A stretch of DNA of 64,000 bases from Candidatus Fredericiella danica (GTDB taxonomy: Bacteria > Chloroflexota > Anaerolineae > Caldilineales > Caldilineaceae). The stretch spans positions 6,500 through 70,499 of the forward strand of contig JADJPH010000038.1 of assembly GCA_016713335.1 (NCBI GenBank), written 5' to 3'. The notes under the pieces are model-generated. The model did not search any database, was not told where the DNA came from, and worked only from the letters and a program-made list of their open reading frames with translations. Positions within the stretch are counted from its first letter, which is position 1. Every line of letters starts with the position of its first letter. The position numbers and the translations under genes are program-made. This document shows positions 28,702 through 43,369 of this stretch, one piece after another.

Positions 28702-29945
28702 TGCCGCGCGTTCTCCTGCTGACAACCGCCCATAGCTATCGCAACGAGGCCTTTCAGAATGCAGCCCGGCGACTTGGCATCGAGGTCGTGCAGGCCGTCG
28801 ATGCCACTGGGCCATTGGTCACGCACACTTCCCGCAATCTGCCGGTGGACTTTGGCGAGCCGGACGCGGCAGTCGCCACCATCGCCGGCTTTGCAGCCAT
28901 CAACCCGCTCGCTGCCATCCTGGCAGTGGATGATAGCGGCGTTGTGCTCGCCTCCGAGGCGGCTGCTGTGCTTGGACTTCCCCACAATCAACCTGGCGCC
29001 GCCCACGCCGCACGCAACAAATATCAGATGCGCCGGCTGCTGGCGGCAGCCGGCGTCCCCTCACCATGGCACCGCCTCTTCTCCACCGCAGACGATCCGG
29101 TCGAACTCTGCCAACAGGTGCCGTACCCCTGTGTTATCAAGCCACTCACCCTGAACGGAAGTCGAGGAGTCATCCGTGCAAACGCTCCGGCTGAGCTGAT
29201 TTCTGCGGCATTGCGCCTGCGCCGCCTGCTGAACGCAGAATTCGGCCCTGGCGTCCATCCATATTTGGTGGAAGCATTTATCCCAGGCTTCGAAGTGGCG
29301 CTGGAAGGCATGCTCGATGACGGTCAGCTTGTGGTGCTGGCCCTCTTTGACAAACCTGACCCGCTCGATGGTCCATTTTTCGAAGAAACCATCTACGTAA
29401 CGCCCTCACGCCTTGACGCTGCCGTACAGACGGCGATCGCCGACGCAGCCGGCCGCGCCGCAGCCGCAATCGGGCTAAAAAACGGGCCAATCCATGCCGA
29501 ACTACGCGTCAACGCACGCGGCCCGTGGCTCCTGGAAATCGCCGGACGGTCCATCGGCGGGCTGTGTGGGCAGACGCTGCGCTTTGACCTGGGCGTCTCG
29601 CTCGAAGAACTCATCCTGCGCCAGGCGTGCGGCCTCCCCTGGCAACCGGCAAACAGCCGAATGCAGGCGAACGGCGTCATGATGATCCCGATCCCGGAAG
29701 CAGGCATTCTGGAGCGAGTCGACGGCATCGAGGCGGCGACCGCCGTGCCTTTTGTAGAGAGCATTGAGATCACAGCCCCGCTGCATCACAGTCTGATCCC
29801 GCTGCCTGAAGGCGACAGCTACCTTGGTTTCATCTTTGCAGAAGCCGATACGCCTGAACAGGTCGAATCAGCCCTGCGTGCAGCCCATGCCCAATTGCGC
29901 TTCGGGATTCTGGCCGAATTCAACCTCGCGACTACCGGGCTTTAG
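28701..29945 (+). CDS. ATP-grasp enzyme (carboxylate-amine ligase type)
   Basis: The 414-residue protein has an N-terminal Rossmann-like part and an ATP-grasp domain: NKYQMRRLLAAAGVPSP, CVIKPLTLNGSRGV (the ATP-binding lysine loop) and HAELRVNARGPWLLEIAGR, where the Asn/Glu metal ligands lie. Such enzymes join a carboxylate to an amine through an acyl phosphate. The substrate is unknown. GTG 28701 overlaps the thioesterase stop. It is the last gene before a bidirectional terminator. Confidence 0.83.
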   Translation: MPRVLLLTTAHSYRNEAFQNAARRLGIEVVQAVDATGPLVTHTSRNLPVDFGEPDAAVATIAGFAAINPLAAILAVDDSGVVLASEAAAVLGLPHNQPGAAHAARNKYQMRRLLAAAGVPSPWHRLFSTADDPVELCQQVPYPCVIKPLTLNGSRGVIRANAPAELISAALRLRRLLNAEFGPGVHPYLVEAFIPGFEVALEGMLDDGQLVVLALFDKPDPLDGPFFEETIYVTPSRLDAAVQTAIADAAGRAAAAIGLKNGPIHAELRVNARGPWLLEIAGRSIGGLCGQTLRFDLGVSLEELILRQACGLPWQPANSRMQANGVMMIPIPEAGILERVDGIEAATAVPFVESIEITAPLHHSLIPLPEGDSYLGFIFAEADTPEQVESALRAAHAQLRFGILAEFNLATTGL

Positions 29946-29953
29946 TGTAGACA

Positions 29954-29986
29954 ACGATCCCGGCTCTTCAGAAGAGCCGGGATCGT
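29954..29986. terminator. Bidirectional terminator between ATP-grasp and HD genes
   Basis: A near-perfect 15-bp stem around a 3-base loop (CGATCCCGGCTCTT 29955-29968 with AAGAGCCGGGATCG 29972-29985) lies exactly between two convergent stop codons. Confidence 0.8.
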
Positions 29987-30001
29987 ATTGCGTCGATCAC
30001 A

Positions 30002-30595
30002 TCAAGCAGGCGTGCCATCCCCAGCTACACCGAGTTCCTCAGCAATACCTTGCATCGCCACAAGCACGCGCTCCAAGTGCTCGTCGAACGGAACGCCCAA
30101 CTCCTCAATGAACTCCATGTTCTCCTGCCGGTCAATCGCAGCAGTAAACGCCTTGTCTTTCCACTTCTTCTTCACTGACTTCACTTCGACATTCCGCAAG
30201 TTGCGATCGGGCCGCACATACGCCGTGGCCAGGATCAACCCGGTCACTTCATCGCAGGCAAGCAGCGCCTTGTCCAGGCGCGTGACGCGCGGCACGCCAA
30301 GGAAAGTGGCGTGGGCCTCAACTGCATGGATCAAGTCATCCGGATAGCCCAGTTCGCGGAACAACCGCAACTCCGTGCGCGGGTGCCCATTCACCACATC
30401 ATCCATGTCGGCGAAGCGCTCATAGTCAAGGTCATGCAGCAGACCCGTGATCCCCCACAACGCCTCATCGGCCTCATAATACCGGGCGTAGGCGCGCAGC
30501 GCCGCCTCCACGGCCAACATGTGCTTGCGCAGACTCTCAGACTGCACCCACTCACACAAAAGCGAATAAGCCTCATCTCGCGTCGGCAACGACAT
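30002..30595 (-). CDS. HD-domain hydrolase
   Basis: The 197-residue protein has the HD-domain metal motif: H in LRKHMLAVE, HD in GLLHDLDYE and a later NGHPRTEL and ACDEVTG. It resembles small predicted HDIG phosphohydrolases; the substrate is unknown. The ATG at 30595 has GAGGT eight bases upstream, so I prefer it over an in-frame start 20 codons earlier. The gene diverges from the EEP-family gene. Confidence 0.82.
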   Translation of the reverse strand: MSLPTRDEAYSLLCEWVQSESLRKHMLAVEAALRAYARYYEADEALWGITGLLHDLDYERFADMDDVVNGHPRTELRLFRELGYPDDLIHAVEAHATFLGVPRVTRLDKALLACDEVTGLILATAYVRPDRNLRNVEVKSVKKKWKDKAFTAAIDRQENMEFIEELGVPFDEHLERVLVAMQGIAEELGVAGDGTPA

Positions 30596-30713
30596 AGACC
30601 ATACCTCTATCTGTAGGAATAAATGACTGCGTATCTCGTATTGCGTAGTTTGCACCGGCGACTCGGCCGTGTTGTCCTTGCCGGTTGCATCGCCCCATTA
30701 TACAATCCACCCC

Positions 30714-31555
30714 ATGCGAATTGTCACCTACAACATTCACGGATGGCGTAGCGCCGACGGTCATCCAAACCTGGATGCCGTCACCGACGTGCTACGCACA
30801 CTCAACGCCGATCTGATTGGGCTGAATGAGGTCTTCTACCCCCGCGTGATCCAGGGTAGCGCCAGGCCCGCGCTGGAGGCTCTCGCCGAGCAACTGGGCA
30901 TGCACTTCGTCTTTGGCCCCTGCCTGCGCTGGCCGGCCGAGCACAACATGCCGGCCGAAGCGTACGGCAATGCCATCTTGAGCCGGTGGCCCATTATCGC
31001 AAATTCTGCCCACCATCTGACGTCGAAGGAGGAAGACCCGCAAAACCTGCTCGCCAAAAAGGAGCAGCGTGGGTTGCTCGAAGGTCGCATCCGCTTTGAA
31101 GATGGAAGAACCTTCACCGTTTACCAAACTCATCTGGACCACACCGACGAAACGGTGCGCGCCATTCAACTCCGCATCGCCCGCACCTGGCTGTGCGTGA
31201 CCGCAACCGGCCCCATCTCGTCATGGGCGACTTCAACGCTATCTCGGCCTGGGACTTCGCCGACCATGCGGATGATTGGGCGAAGATCGTGGCCCATCCC
31301 CTTGGTCAGAACCTGGCAGGCGATGAGAGGGGGCCGCAAGTGATTGCACAGATGGAAAAGGCGGGGTATGTGGATGCCTATCGGCGTTTTGCGCCGGCCG
31401 GGGAACGCTCCTTTTTGACGTCAGAGGTCCCCATCCGGATCGACTACATTTTCTCAAGCCAATCCCTGGTGGACGGCTTCCAGAACTGCCAAATCTGGCC
31501 CGCCGCCGGTCGCGCGTCAGATCACCTGCCCGTCTTTGCAGACCTGACCTTGTAA
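30714..31555 (+). CDS. Endonuclease/exonuclease/phosphatase family protein (frameshifted)
   Basis: The N-terminal half in the first frame has MRIVTYNIHGW and LIGLNEVF; the C-terminal half in another frame has VMGDFNAI, RIDYIFSS and ASDHLPVFADLTL, completing the active-site set of this family (Asn, Glu, Asp-Asn, Asp, Asp-His). They join as ARTWL-VRDRNRPHL with one missing G near 31193. These enzymes hydrolyse phosphodiesters in nucleic acids, lipids or nucleotides; the exact substrate is open. A TATACA box lies 14 bases before the ATG. It is followed by rarA 11 bases later. Confidence 0.82.
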
Positions 31556-31566
31556 CCAAGATTCAG

Positions 31567-33913
<2,347 letters not shown>

Positions 33914-34047
33914 CGCGACCACCTTGCTACTGCTGCTAATCCACGCATTATCTGCGGCTCATGCGCCACTAAACCGTGACCTTTATCGTTGTCGTGTTGT
34001 ATCATTGAGCTCTTTCCAGATTCAGGTAGATCGAGGAGAACCCCGTC

Positions 34048-36912
34048 ATGAAGAGAGTTTTGATTCTGCTGGCAGTGGTAACGTTGGTGCTAAGCGGCTG
34101 CCGTCCCGTCCAATCCCCAGCCGCAACGAGCGACGCAGCAACCGGCCCAGCTTCGAATACGGCTGAGGCCGACCTGGAGCAGCCATTGTCCACCGATCCT
34201 GCTGTCCGGATTGGACAGTTGGATAATGGGCTGACTTATTACATTCGCGTCAATCATGAACCAAAACAGCGCGCCCAACTTTGGCTTGCGATCAATGCCG
34301 GTTCTGTCTTGGAGGATGATGATCAGAAAGGGCTTGCTCACTTCCTCGAGCACATGCTCTTCAACGGCACCGAAGAATATCCAAAGCAGGCTCTGATCGA
34401 CTATCTGGAGTCCCTGGGCGTCCAGTTCGGCCCCGATTTGAATGCCTATACGTCATTTGATGAGACCGTCTACATGTTGCAGACGCCAACCGATCTGCCT
34501 GAGTTGCTCCCGAAAGGGCTTGACGTCCTCTCCGAATGGGCGCACGCTGCACTCATTGATCCGACTGAAGTCGACAATGAACGCGGAGTGATTGTCGAAG
34601 AATGGCGTCTCCGCGACCAGACGGCACAAGGACGCATCATCGAAGCGTTGGTGCCGACGCTATTGGCAGGTTCCAAGTACGCAGAACGTCTCCCGATCGG
34701 TGACATGGACATTATCCGATCCGCCCCAGCCGAAACGCTGCGCAGGTTCTATGAGACCTGGTACCGGCCAGATAACATGGCCGTCATCGCCGTTGGCGAC
34801 TTCGATCCTGATCAGGTCGAGCAACAGATCAAAGAAAAATTCGGCGCCTTGCCGGCGACAGATGCACCCATCGAACGCCCCACCATCGATGTGCCTGCAG
34901 CGCCCGGTGACAACTATCTCATCGTCACCGACCCTGAGACACAATACGCCGAGATCGAGATCCTTCACCGTGTTGACACCCAGTCGTTCGCCACAACGGG
35001 TGACTTTCAGAATAGCCTGGTCGAATCCCTGGTGGGATCGATGCTCAACATGCGTTTCATGGAAATCGCCCAGCAAGCAGGCACGCCCATTCTGTACGGC
35101 GGGTCTGGCCGTTCTTCGCTCGTCCGCAGTGCAGACAACTACGTCGCAATTGCCATCACGCCCGAAGACAAAATTCAAGAAGGGCTCGCTGCCGTCGCCA
35201 CCGAGGTGGAACGGGTGATCCAACACGGGTTCACGGCCACGGAACTCGAACGGGCGAAGACCGATGTATTGCGCAGCTTCCAACAGCAATACGACCAACG
35301 CGAAACCACGCCGAGCGACTATTTCACAAGCGACTACGCACGTAGTTTTCTCAATGGCGACGCGATCCCCTCGATCGAAGACAAAAATATGCTCGCACAG
35401 GAACTACTCCCTGGCATCACGCTGGAGATGGTCAACGCGACAGCCCAAACCCTGATGCCCGCCAAAGATCGGCTCGTCCTCTTGATTGCGCCCGAGAAGG
35501 AAGGTCTCACCCTCCCCACCGAGGCCGAGTTGAAACAAACCATAGACGCTGCCACGGGACGCCAGGTCGCAGCCTATGCCGACACCACCGTGGATCGACC
35601 GCTGGTCGCCGAGGCGCCCCCACCGGCCAAGATCATCAGTGAACGGGAGTTGCCCGATGTCGGCGCAACCGAGATCGAGCTTGAAAACGGCGTGCGCGTG
35701 GTGATGAAACCCACCGATTTTGACAAGGCGCAGGTGATCTTCCGTGGCGCCAGCGACGGTGGCGCATCGTTAACGCCCGACGACCAGTACGCGACGGCCG
35801 CCAGCGCTGCCGACATCACCCAATTCGCAGGGATCGCCGACTTCAGCCTTACCGACCTGCAAAAGCTGCTCACCGGCAAGGTGGTCTCAGTCTCACCCTT
35901 TATCGGCGAACTGAGCGAAGGTTTCAACGGCCGGGTTGCCCCTACCGATCTGGAGACGGCGCTACAACTGGTCTATCTCTATGCAACGCAGCCACGCTTC
36001 GACGAAAATGCCCTCAAGGTCTACCAAGACCAGATGCGCACGGTCCTGCAGAACCGCAGTCTGGACCCCGAGTCGGCGTTGGAAGACGCGTTCTTGCTCG
36101 GCACCTGTGGCGACAGCATTCGCTGCAACGTGTTACCTGTGTCTGAGATTGATGGCCTGAAACTCGATACCGTAGAGAAGATGTATCGCGATCGCTTTGC
36201 CAATCTCGGTGACTCCACCTTTGTGTTTGTTGGAAATTTCGACCCGGCGCAACTCAAAGATCTGGCGCAGCGCTACCTGGGCAACCTCCCGAGCACTGGG
36301 GCCAAGGAGCAATGGCAGGACGCCATCCAGGAACCAGAAATCAAGCCGGTGGACACGGAAATTCGCAAGGGCAAAGGTGATCGCGCCGACGTCGAATTGG
36401 TCTATCGCGGCGCCTATACCCCCACTCTGGAAAGTGACGTGCGGCTCTCGGCACTTGACCACCTCCTAAACATTCGCCTGCGCGAGGTCATTCGCGAGGA
36501 GATGAGTGGATCCTATGCACCTTATTCGATGTCCGCGAGTTGGGACAAACCCGATGCCGGATACCAGGTGGTCATCCGGTTTACGACGGACCCCAAGCGT
36601 GTGACCGAGTTGCTGCCGGTGGCGCATCAACTTGTGGACGAACTACGCACCACCGCCACCTCGGATTTGAACCTGACCAAGGTGAAGGAGCAGATGCTGC
36701 GCAGCCATGAGTTGGATTTGCGTGACAACAACTACTGGCGCAGCATCCTCACTGAAATCGAGGAAAACCCGGAGCGGCTAGAGGATCCGGCGACCTATGC
36801 CGGCGCCGTCAATGCATCAACGGCGGAAGACATTCGGGCCACCGCGTCGGCACTGCTCAACCCCGATAGCGTGTTGCAGATCGTGATGGTTCCGGAGAAC
36901 ATCGCGCCGTAA
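34048..36912 (+). CDS. M16 family zinc peptidase, lipoprotein
   Basis: The 954-residue protein begins with a lipoprotein signal peptide ending in LVLSGC. The inverted zinc motif HFLEH (His98, Glu101, His102) is followed by the third ligand region NERGVIVEEW, as in PqqL/pitrilysin-like peptidases. A second M16 domain pair (from about residue 520) lacks the HxxEH, as is normal. The enzyme should degrade peptides at the outer face of the membrane. It stands alone between rarA and a pair of hairpins. Confidence 0.92.
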   Translation: MKRVLILLAVVTLVLSGCRPVQSPAATSDAATGPASNTAEADLEQPLSTDPAVRIGQLDNGLTYYIRVNHEPKQRAQLWLAINAGSVLEDDDQKGLAHFLEHMLFNGTEEYPKQALIDYLESLGVQFGPDLNAYTSFDETVYMLQTPTDLPELLPKGLDVLSEWAHAALIDPTEVDNERGVIVEEWRLRDQTAQGRIIEALVPTLLAGSKYAERLPIGDMDIIRSAPAETLRRFYETWYRPDNMAVIAVGDFDPDQVEQQIKEKFGALPATDAPIERPTIDVPAAPGDNYLIVTDPETQYAEIEILHRVDTQSFATTGDFQNSLVESLVGSMLNMRFMEIAQQAGTPILYGGSGRSSLVRSADNYVAIAITPEDKIQEGLAAVATEVERVIQHGFTATELERAKTDVLRSFQQQYDQRETTPSDYFTSDYARSFLNGDAIPSIEDKNMLAQELLPGITLEMVNATAQTLMPAKDRLVLLIAPEKEGLTLPTEAELKQTIDAATGRQVAAYADTTVDRPLVAEAPPPAKIISERELPDVGATEIELENGVRVVMKPTDFDKAQVIFRGASDGGASLTPDDQYATAASAADITQFAGIADFSLTDLQKLLTGKVVSVSPFIGELSEGFNGRVAPTDLETALQLVYLYATQPRFDENALKVYQDQMRTVLQNRSLDPESALEDAFLLGTCGDSIRCNVLPVSEIDGLKLDTVEKMYRDRFANLGDSTFVFVGNFDPAQLKDLAQRYLGNLPSTGAKEQWQDAIQEPEIKPVDTEIRKGKGDRADVELVYRGAYTPTLESDVRLSALDHLLNIRLREVIREEMSGSYAPYSMSASWDKPDAGYQVVIRFTTDPKRVTELLPVAHQLVDELRTTATSDLNLTKVKEQMLRSHELDLRDNNYWRSILTEIEENPERLEDPATYAGAVNASTAEDIRATASALLNPDSVLQIVMVPENIAP

Positions 36913-36938
36913 ACAGTGACCGTCACCTGCAATCGTAG

Positions 36939-36990
36939 GTGCGGCTTGCAGCCGCACGACGCCGGCCGAGAGAATCTTGGCCGGCGTCGT
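36939..36990. terminator. Two hairpins between convergent peptidase and LysM genes
   Basis: An 8-bp stem (GTGCGGCT 36939-36946 with 36950-36957) and a 12-bp stem (ACGACGCCGGCC 36956-36967 with GGCCGGCGTCGT 36979-36990) follow the peptidase stop. The rest of the gap to 37130 holds only a low-complexity CTTTGCGT-type stretch. Confidence 0.65.
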
Positions 36991-37130
36991 AATGATGCGC
37001 TTCACCGCGTCCCTGCGGAAGATTTCTTTTGTCTTCCCTTTGCATCTTTGCGTCTTTGCGGCTTGCGGGAGGGTTTGGTCCTTAGCCTGATGCGGATGGG
37101 TTGAAACCGCACCAACGAATTGCCAAACCT

Positions 37131-38453
37131 CTACCATTTCTGGATCATATTGGGCGTGATCTCGATGAAGTCGGTATGCTCCGTGGCGTCAACACCCATC
37201 GCCTCGCGCGGCGTCATCAACGGATCGTCCCAATCGTAGAAGAGCTTAAAAGAGGTAAATGGCGTCGTCGCATCGACCAACGCATTGTACTTCCACGTCT
37301 TCACATACGGGTTGCCAAAACCGTCAACCGATAACGTCAATTCGACTTCGGGAAACGAGGTGTCCAGATTTTCCTTATCGACGATCATGTCGCTCTGGAA
37401 CTGATGCACCATCAAGACCCGCTTGCCCTCAATCCCGTTCGCACGCATGTAGTCTGCCATAACCTGCTGGACTTCGTTGACCTGCGCCGCCGTGAGGAAT
37501 CCGATCGGCGTGCCGGGAATTGCCTGCCCCGGATAACTCACGGCGAACTCAGGGTCAATTGCCAGATGGACATTCGGATACTTGAGATAAGGTAGACCCG
37601 GCGAAATCGACGCACTTGCGGATAGGTTGGCAATCTGACTATCCAGAATCACCGCAACGCCCGCCTCTAGCCCTGCCTCGATATAGGGCATGACCTCTTC
37701 CTCGGTCAGATACCCTATGTGGGAATTATCTGGTTGATCGTCTACCGTTGCCATCCCCCAAACGAGGTGTACGGCGGGTTGGACGCCGAGTTGCGGGCCG
37801 TTGGCCGCGTCATACTCTGCCGCCTTCTCCTTGATCAACTGGGTAATCGAAATCGGGTCATGCGCGCCGACGATGCCCATGAACGGGATCAACGGCCGTC
37901 CATAATAGGTGATCCATGTTTTCTTGTAATAGGGCGACTCCGGACCCGCGGCGCGCGCCATCGGCGTCATCCGATCAAACGGGCTCTTCCGTGCAATCGG
38001 CGTGACGGTGCCATCTGAAGCAACGTCGGCGGTCGCCCACGGGGGCAAAAAACCATCGGGGCCGGGTACGCGCAATAGAAAGCCAGGCTCCATGGTGTCC
38101 GCGCGCTTCATCCCGTTTGCGTCCATCAACGCCTGCGGATCAACGCCTAACGTCAGTGCAATCGAATAGAGGGTGTCCGCTGGTTGGACAAAGTAGTAAG
38201 CCGGTCCGGTGATCGGACCGGTGTTGATTACACCGATGCGCCCCGGCATACGATGCGAACCCGGCGTCGCCGGCATGATGGGAACAGGCGGCAACCCCGG
38301 TATCGTCAATGTCATTTGCAGGGCCTGCGCCACTGCACCGTAAGCTGCCGTTGGCGTTTGAATGGCAGCACCGGCGCTGGCTGAAGTAAAGAAAAGGGCC
38401 GAAAACAACAACGCACAGAGGGCTGCGCCCACCACAGCAAGCATTCGTCGCAT
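37131..38453 (-). CDS. Secreted LysM protein with an unassigned C-terminal domain
   Basis: The 440-residue protein has a signal peptide (MLAVVGAALCALLFSALFF), one LysM domain (about 87-130; YYFVQPADTLYSIALTLGVD) for peptidoglycan binding, and a C-terminal domain of about 270 residues. That domain, with WITYYGRPLIPFMGIVG, LDSQIANLSAS and VHLAIDPEFAVS, has alternating strand/acidic-end patterns suggestive of a TIM barrel, possibly a glycosidase, but I recognise no family. It is monocistronic, upstream of secA on the same strand. Confidence 0.75.
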   Translation of the reverse strand: MRRMLAVVGAALCALLFSALFFTSASAGAAIQTPTAAYGAVAQALQMTLTIPGLPPVPIMPATPGSHRMPGRIGVINTGPITGPAYYFVQPADTLYSIALTLGVDPQALMDANGMKRADTMEPGFLLRVPGPDGFLPPWATADVASDGTVTPIARKSPFDRMTPMARAAGPESPYYKKTWITYYGRPLIPFMGIVGAHDPISITQLIKEKAAEYDAANGPQLGVQPAVHLVWGMATVDDQPDNSHIGYLTEEEVMPYIEAGLEAGVAVILDSQIANLSASASISPGLPYLKYPNVHLAIDPEFAVSYPGQAIPGTPIGFLTAAQVNEVQQVMADYMRANGIEGKRVLMVHQFQSDMIVDKENLDTSFPEVELTLSVDGFGNPYVKTWKYNALVDATTPFTSFKLFYDWDDPLMTPREAMGVDATEHTDFIEITPNMIQKW

Positions 38454-38538
38454 AAACTATACCAACTTTGGCTTGTTGCGCCGTGGCGTCACGGAGCGAC
38501 GCCACGGCGCGGGGTGAAATGTTGTGCTCTGCTAAAGG

Positions 38539-41527
<2,989 letters not shown>

Positions 41528-41663
41528 CTTCTGAGTTCCTTCACTCGCAGAGCGTGCGTTCTTCGCTCATGTAAGTCTTCATTCTACCATGTGGTCATCA
41601 GGATCAATAGTATCGCACGCGCTGGCGGTCTTGTGGATGAATAGTTCCTAAATTCCTGGACAG

Positions 41664-41672
41664 TGATATAAT
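41664..41672 (+). promoter_or_regulatory. Extended -10 promoter for the two-component genes
   Basis: TG-A-TATAAT is a perfect extended -10 box about 80 bases before the regulator start. No good -35 box is present. Confidence 0.5.
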
Positions 41673-41749
41673 CATTACTCGACTGCCTGGAAGCGCTTTC
41701 ACAGACTACCTCCCCAGTGAATGTTTCAGCCTGTAAAGAGAGACCCGGC

Positions 41750-43348
41750 TTGCTATACAAAGTGTTCCTTGTAGAGGATGAGGTCGTTGCCCGCGAAGGA
41801 ATCCGTGACAACGTCGATTGGCGACGAGCAGGATTTGAATTCTGTGGCGAAGCGCCTGACGGCGAAGTTGCGCTCCCGCTGATCGAGGCTGCGCAGCCTG
41901 ATGTGCTCATCACGGACATCAAGATGCCGTTCATGGACGGGCTCCAGTTGAGCCAACTCGTTCGTGAGCGTTTGCCCGCCACCAAGATTGTCATCTTGAG
42001 CGGACATGATGAATTCCAATATGCACAGCAGGCAATCAAGCTCGGTGTCACCGAATACCTTCTGAAGCCAATCGGGGCGCGCGAATTGCATGCCCTCCTT
42101 GAACGCATCGCCCAGCAGCTCGCAAAGGAGCACCAGGATCAAGCACAGTTGCGCCATCTTCAAGAACAGGCGCATCTCAACCAGGCGCTCCTGCGCCAAC
42201 GCTTCCTGCTCAGACTCATCTGCGAAGATACGCCCCTGCTCGATGCCCTGGCCGAGAGCCGGCGCCTGGAACTCGACGTTGTAGCGTCAGCCTACCTGGT
42301 GGCAGTCGCACGTGTGGACTCCCCTCTGGACACTCAGCATACTGAAGCTGCAGCGGTGGGTGGCGCCCTGGATACGATTGCCGCAGCGCTGCGCGATGTT
42401 CACCGTATTTTTGTGATCCGCAAGGACTTGGACGAACTCGTCTTGCTCTTCTTGGGTGATCAGGCGGAGTCCGTAGCCACCACTGCACATCAAGTTGTGG
42501 CGCAGCTAAATATGGCGGCAAGTGACGAGGGCTTTCCAACGCTAAAAATCGCCGTTGGCGCGCCACAACAACGCATCAGCGATCTCCACCGATCTTATGC
42601 GAACCTTATCACTCAGTTGCAGTACAACCTCCCGAATAATGGGCGTCCTCTCGGTCCGCCGGTCTCGTCGAGTGCAGAATTGCTGGGGATCAACCGCTCG
42701 GCCCTGGAAGACTATCTGAAATTCGGCGACGAAGAGGGCTTTGATACGGCGTGGCGCGGCTTTCTTGGCGCCGACGACGCGATCTTTACGACCGATCTAC
42801 ATCACCTATATCTCTACCTGGATGTCGTGTTGACCGCCGCCCGGTTTGTGCACCAATTGGGTGGTGACTCGCTCCAACTCCTGCCGGAGCTATACGCCAC
42901 CGGCTTCACCCACGACCCCACAGGCTCGTACGAGCAACTCAAGATCTTTGCACAACAGCTCTACCGGCGCGTCATCGCCTGGCGCGACCACCAGGCTACC
43001 AACCGCCACGTGGCAGTGGTTCAGCGTGCGACCGAATACATCGATCTACATTACACCGATCCCGCACTCTCATTGAGCGAAGTCGCGACCCACGTCCATC
43101 TGAGCCCCAGCCACTTCAGCAATGTATTTAGCAACGAAACCGGCGAAACTTTCAAAGAATACCTGACACGGGTGCGCATCGATCGGGCCAAGGAGTTGTT
43201 GCGAACTACTGCCCTTGGCTCGGCGGAAATCTGCTTTCAAGTGGGTTACAGCGACCCTCATTACTTCAGCGTTGCGTTCAAGCGCACCACAGGACAATCC
43301 CCCCGCTCTTTTCGTTCTCCCAGCGAAGCGGGTGACGAGTTGGAATAG
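41750..43348 (+). CDS. YesN-like response regulator with AraC-type DNA-binding domain
   Basis: The 532-residue protein has an N-terminal receiver domain (KVFLVEDEV, phospho-acceptor Asp56 in LITDIKMPFMDG, Lys in EYLLKPIG), a middle region of unknown fold, and a C-terminal AraC HTH pair (SLSEVATHVHLSPSHFSNVF and EICFQVGYSDPHYFSVAFK). The TTG at 41750 fits the usual start next to the first strand; GTG 41717 is the alternative. It is followed 22 bases later by its histidine kinase and then a sugar transporter, which it probably controls. Confidence 0.87.
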   Translation: MLYKVFLVEDEVVAREGIRDNVDWRRAGFEFCGEAPDGEVALPLIEAAQPDVLITDIKMPFMDGLQLSQLVRERLPATKIVILSGHDEFQYAQQAIKLGVTEYLLKPIGARELHALLERIAQQLAKEHQDQAQLRHLQEQAHLNQALLRQRFLLRLICEDTPLLDALAESRRLELDVVASAYLVAVARVDSPLDTQHTEAAAVGGALDTIAAALRDVHRIFVIRKDLDELVLLFLGDQAESVATTAHQVVAQLNMAASDEGFPTLKIAVGAPQQRISDLHRSYANLITQLQYNLPNNGRPLGPPVSSSAELLGINRSALEDYLKFGDEEGFDTAWRGFLGADDAIFTTDLHHLYLYLDVVLTAARFVHQLGGDSLQLLPELYATGFTHDPTGSYEQLKIFAQQLYRRVIAWRDHQATNRHVAVVQRATEYIDLHYTDPALSLSEVATHVHLSPSHFSNVFSNETGETFKEYLTRVRIDRAKELLRTTALGSAEICFQVGYSDPHYFSVAFKRTTGQSPRSFRSPSEAGDELE

Positions 43349-43369
43349 CGTGACCAGGAGAAGACGACT

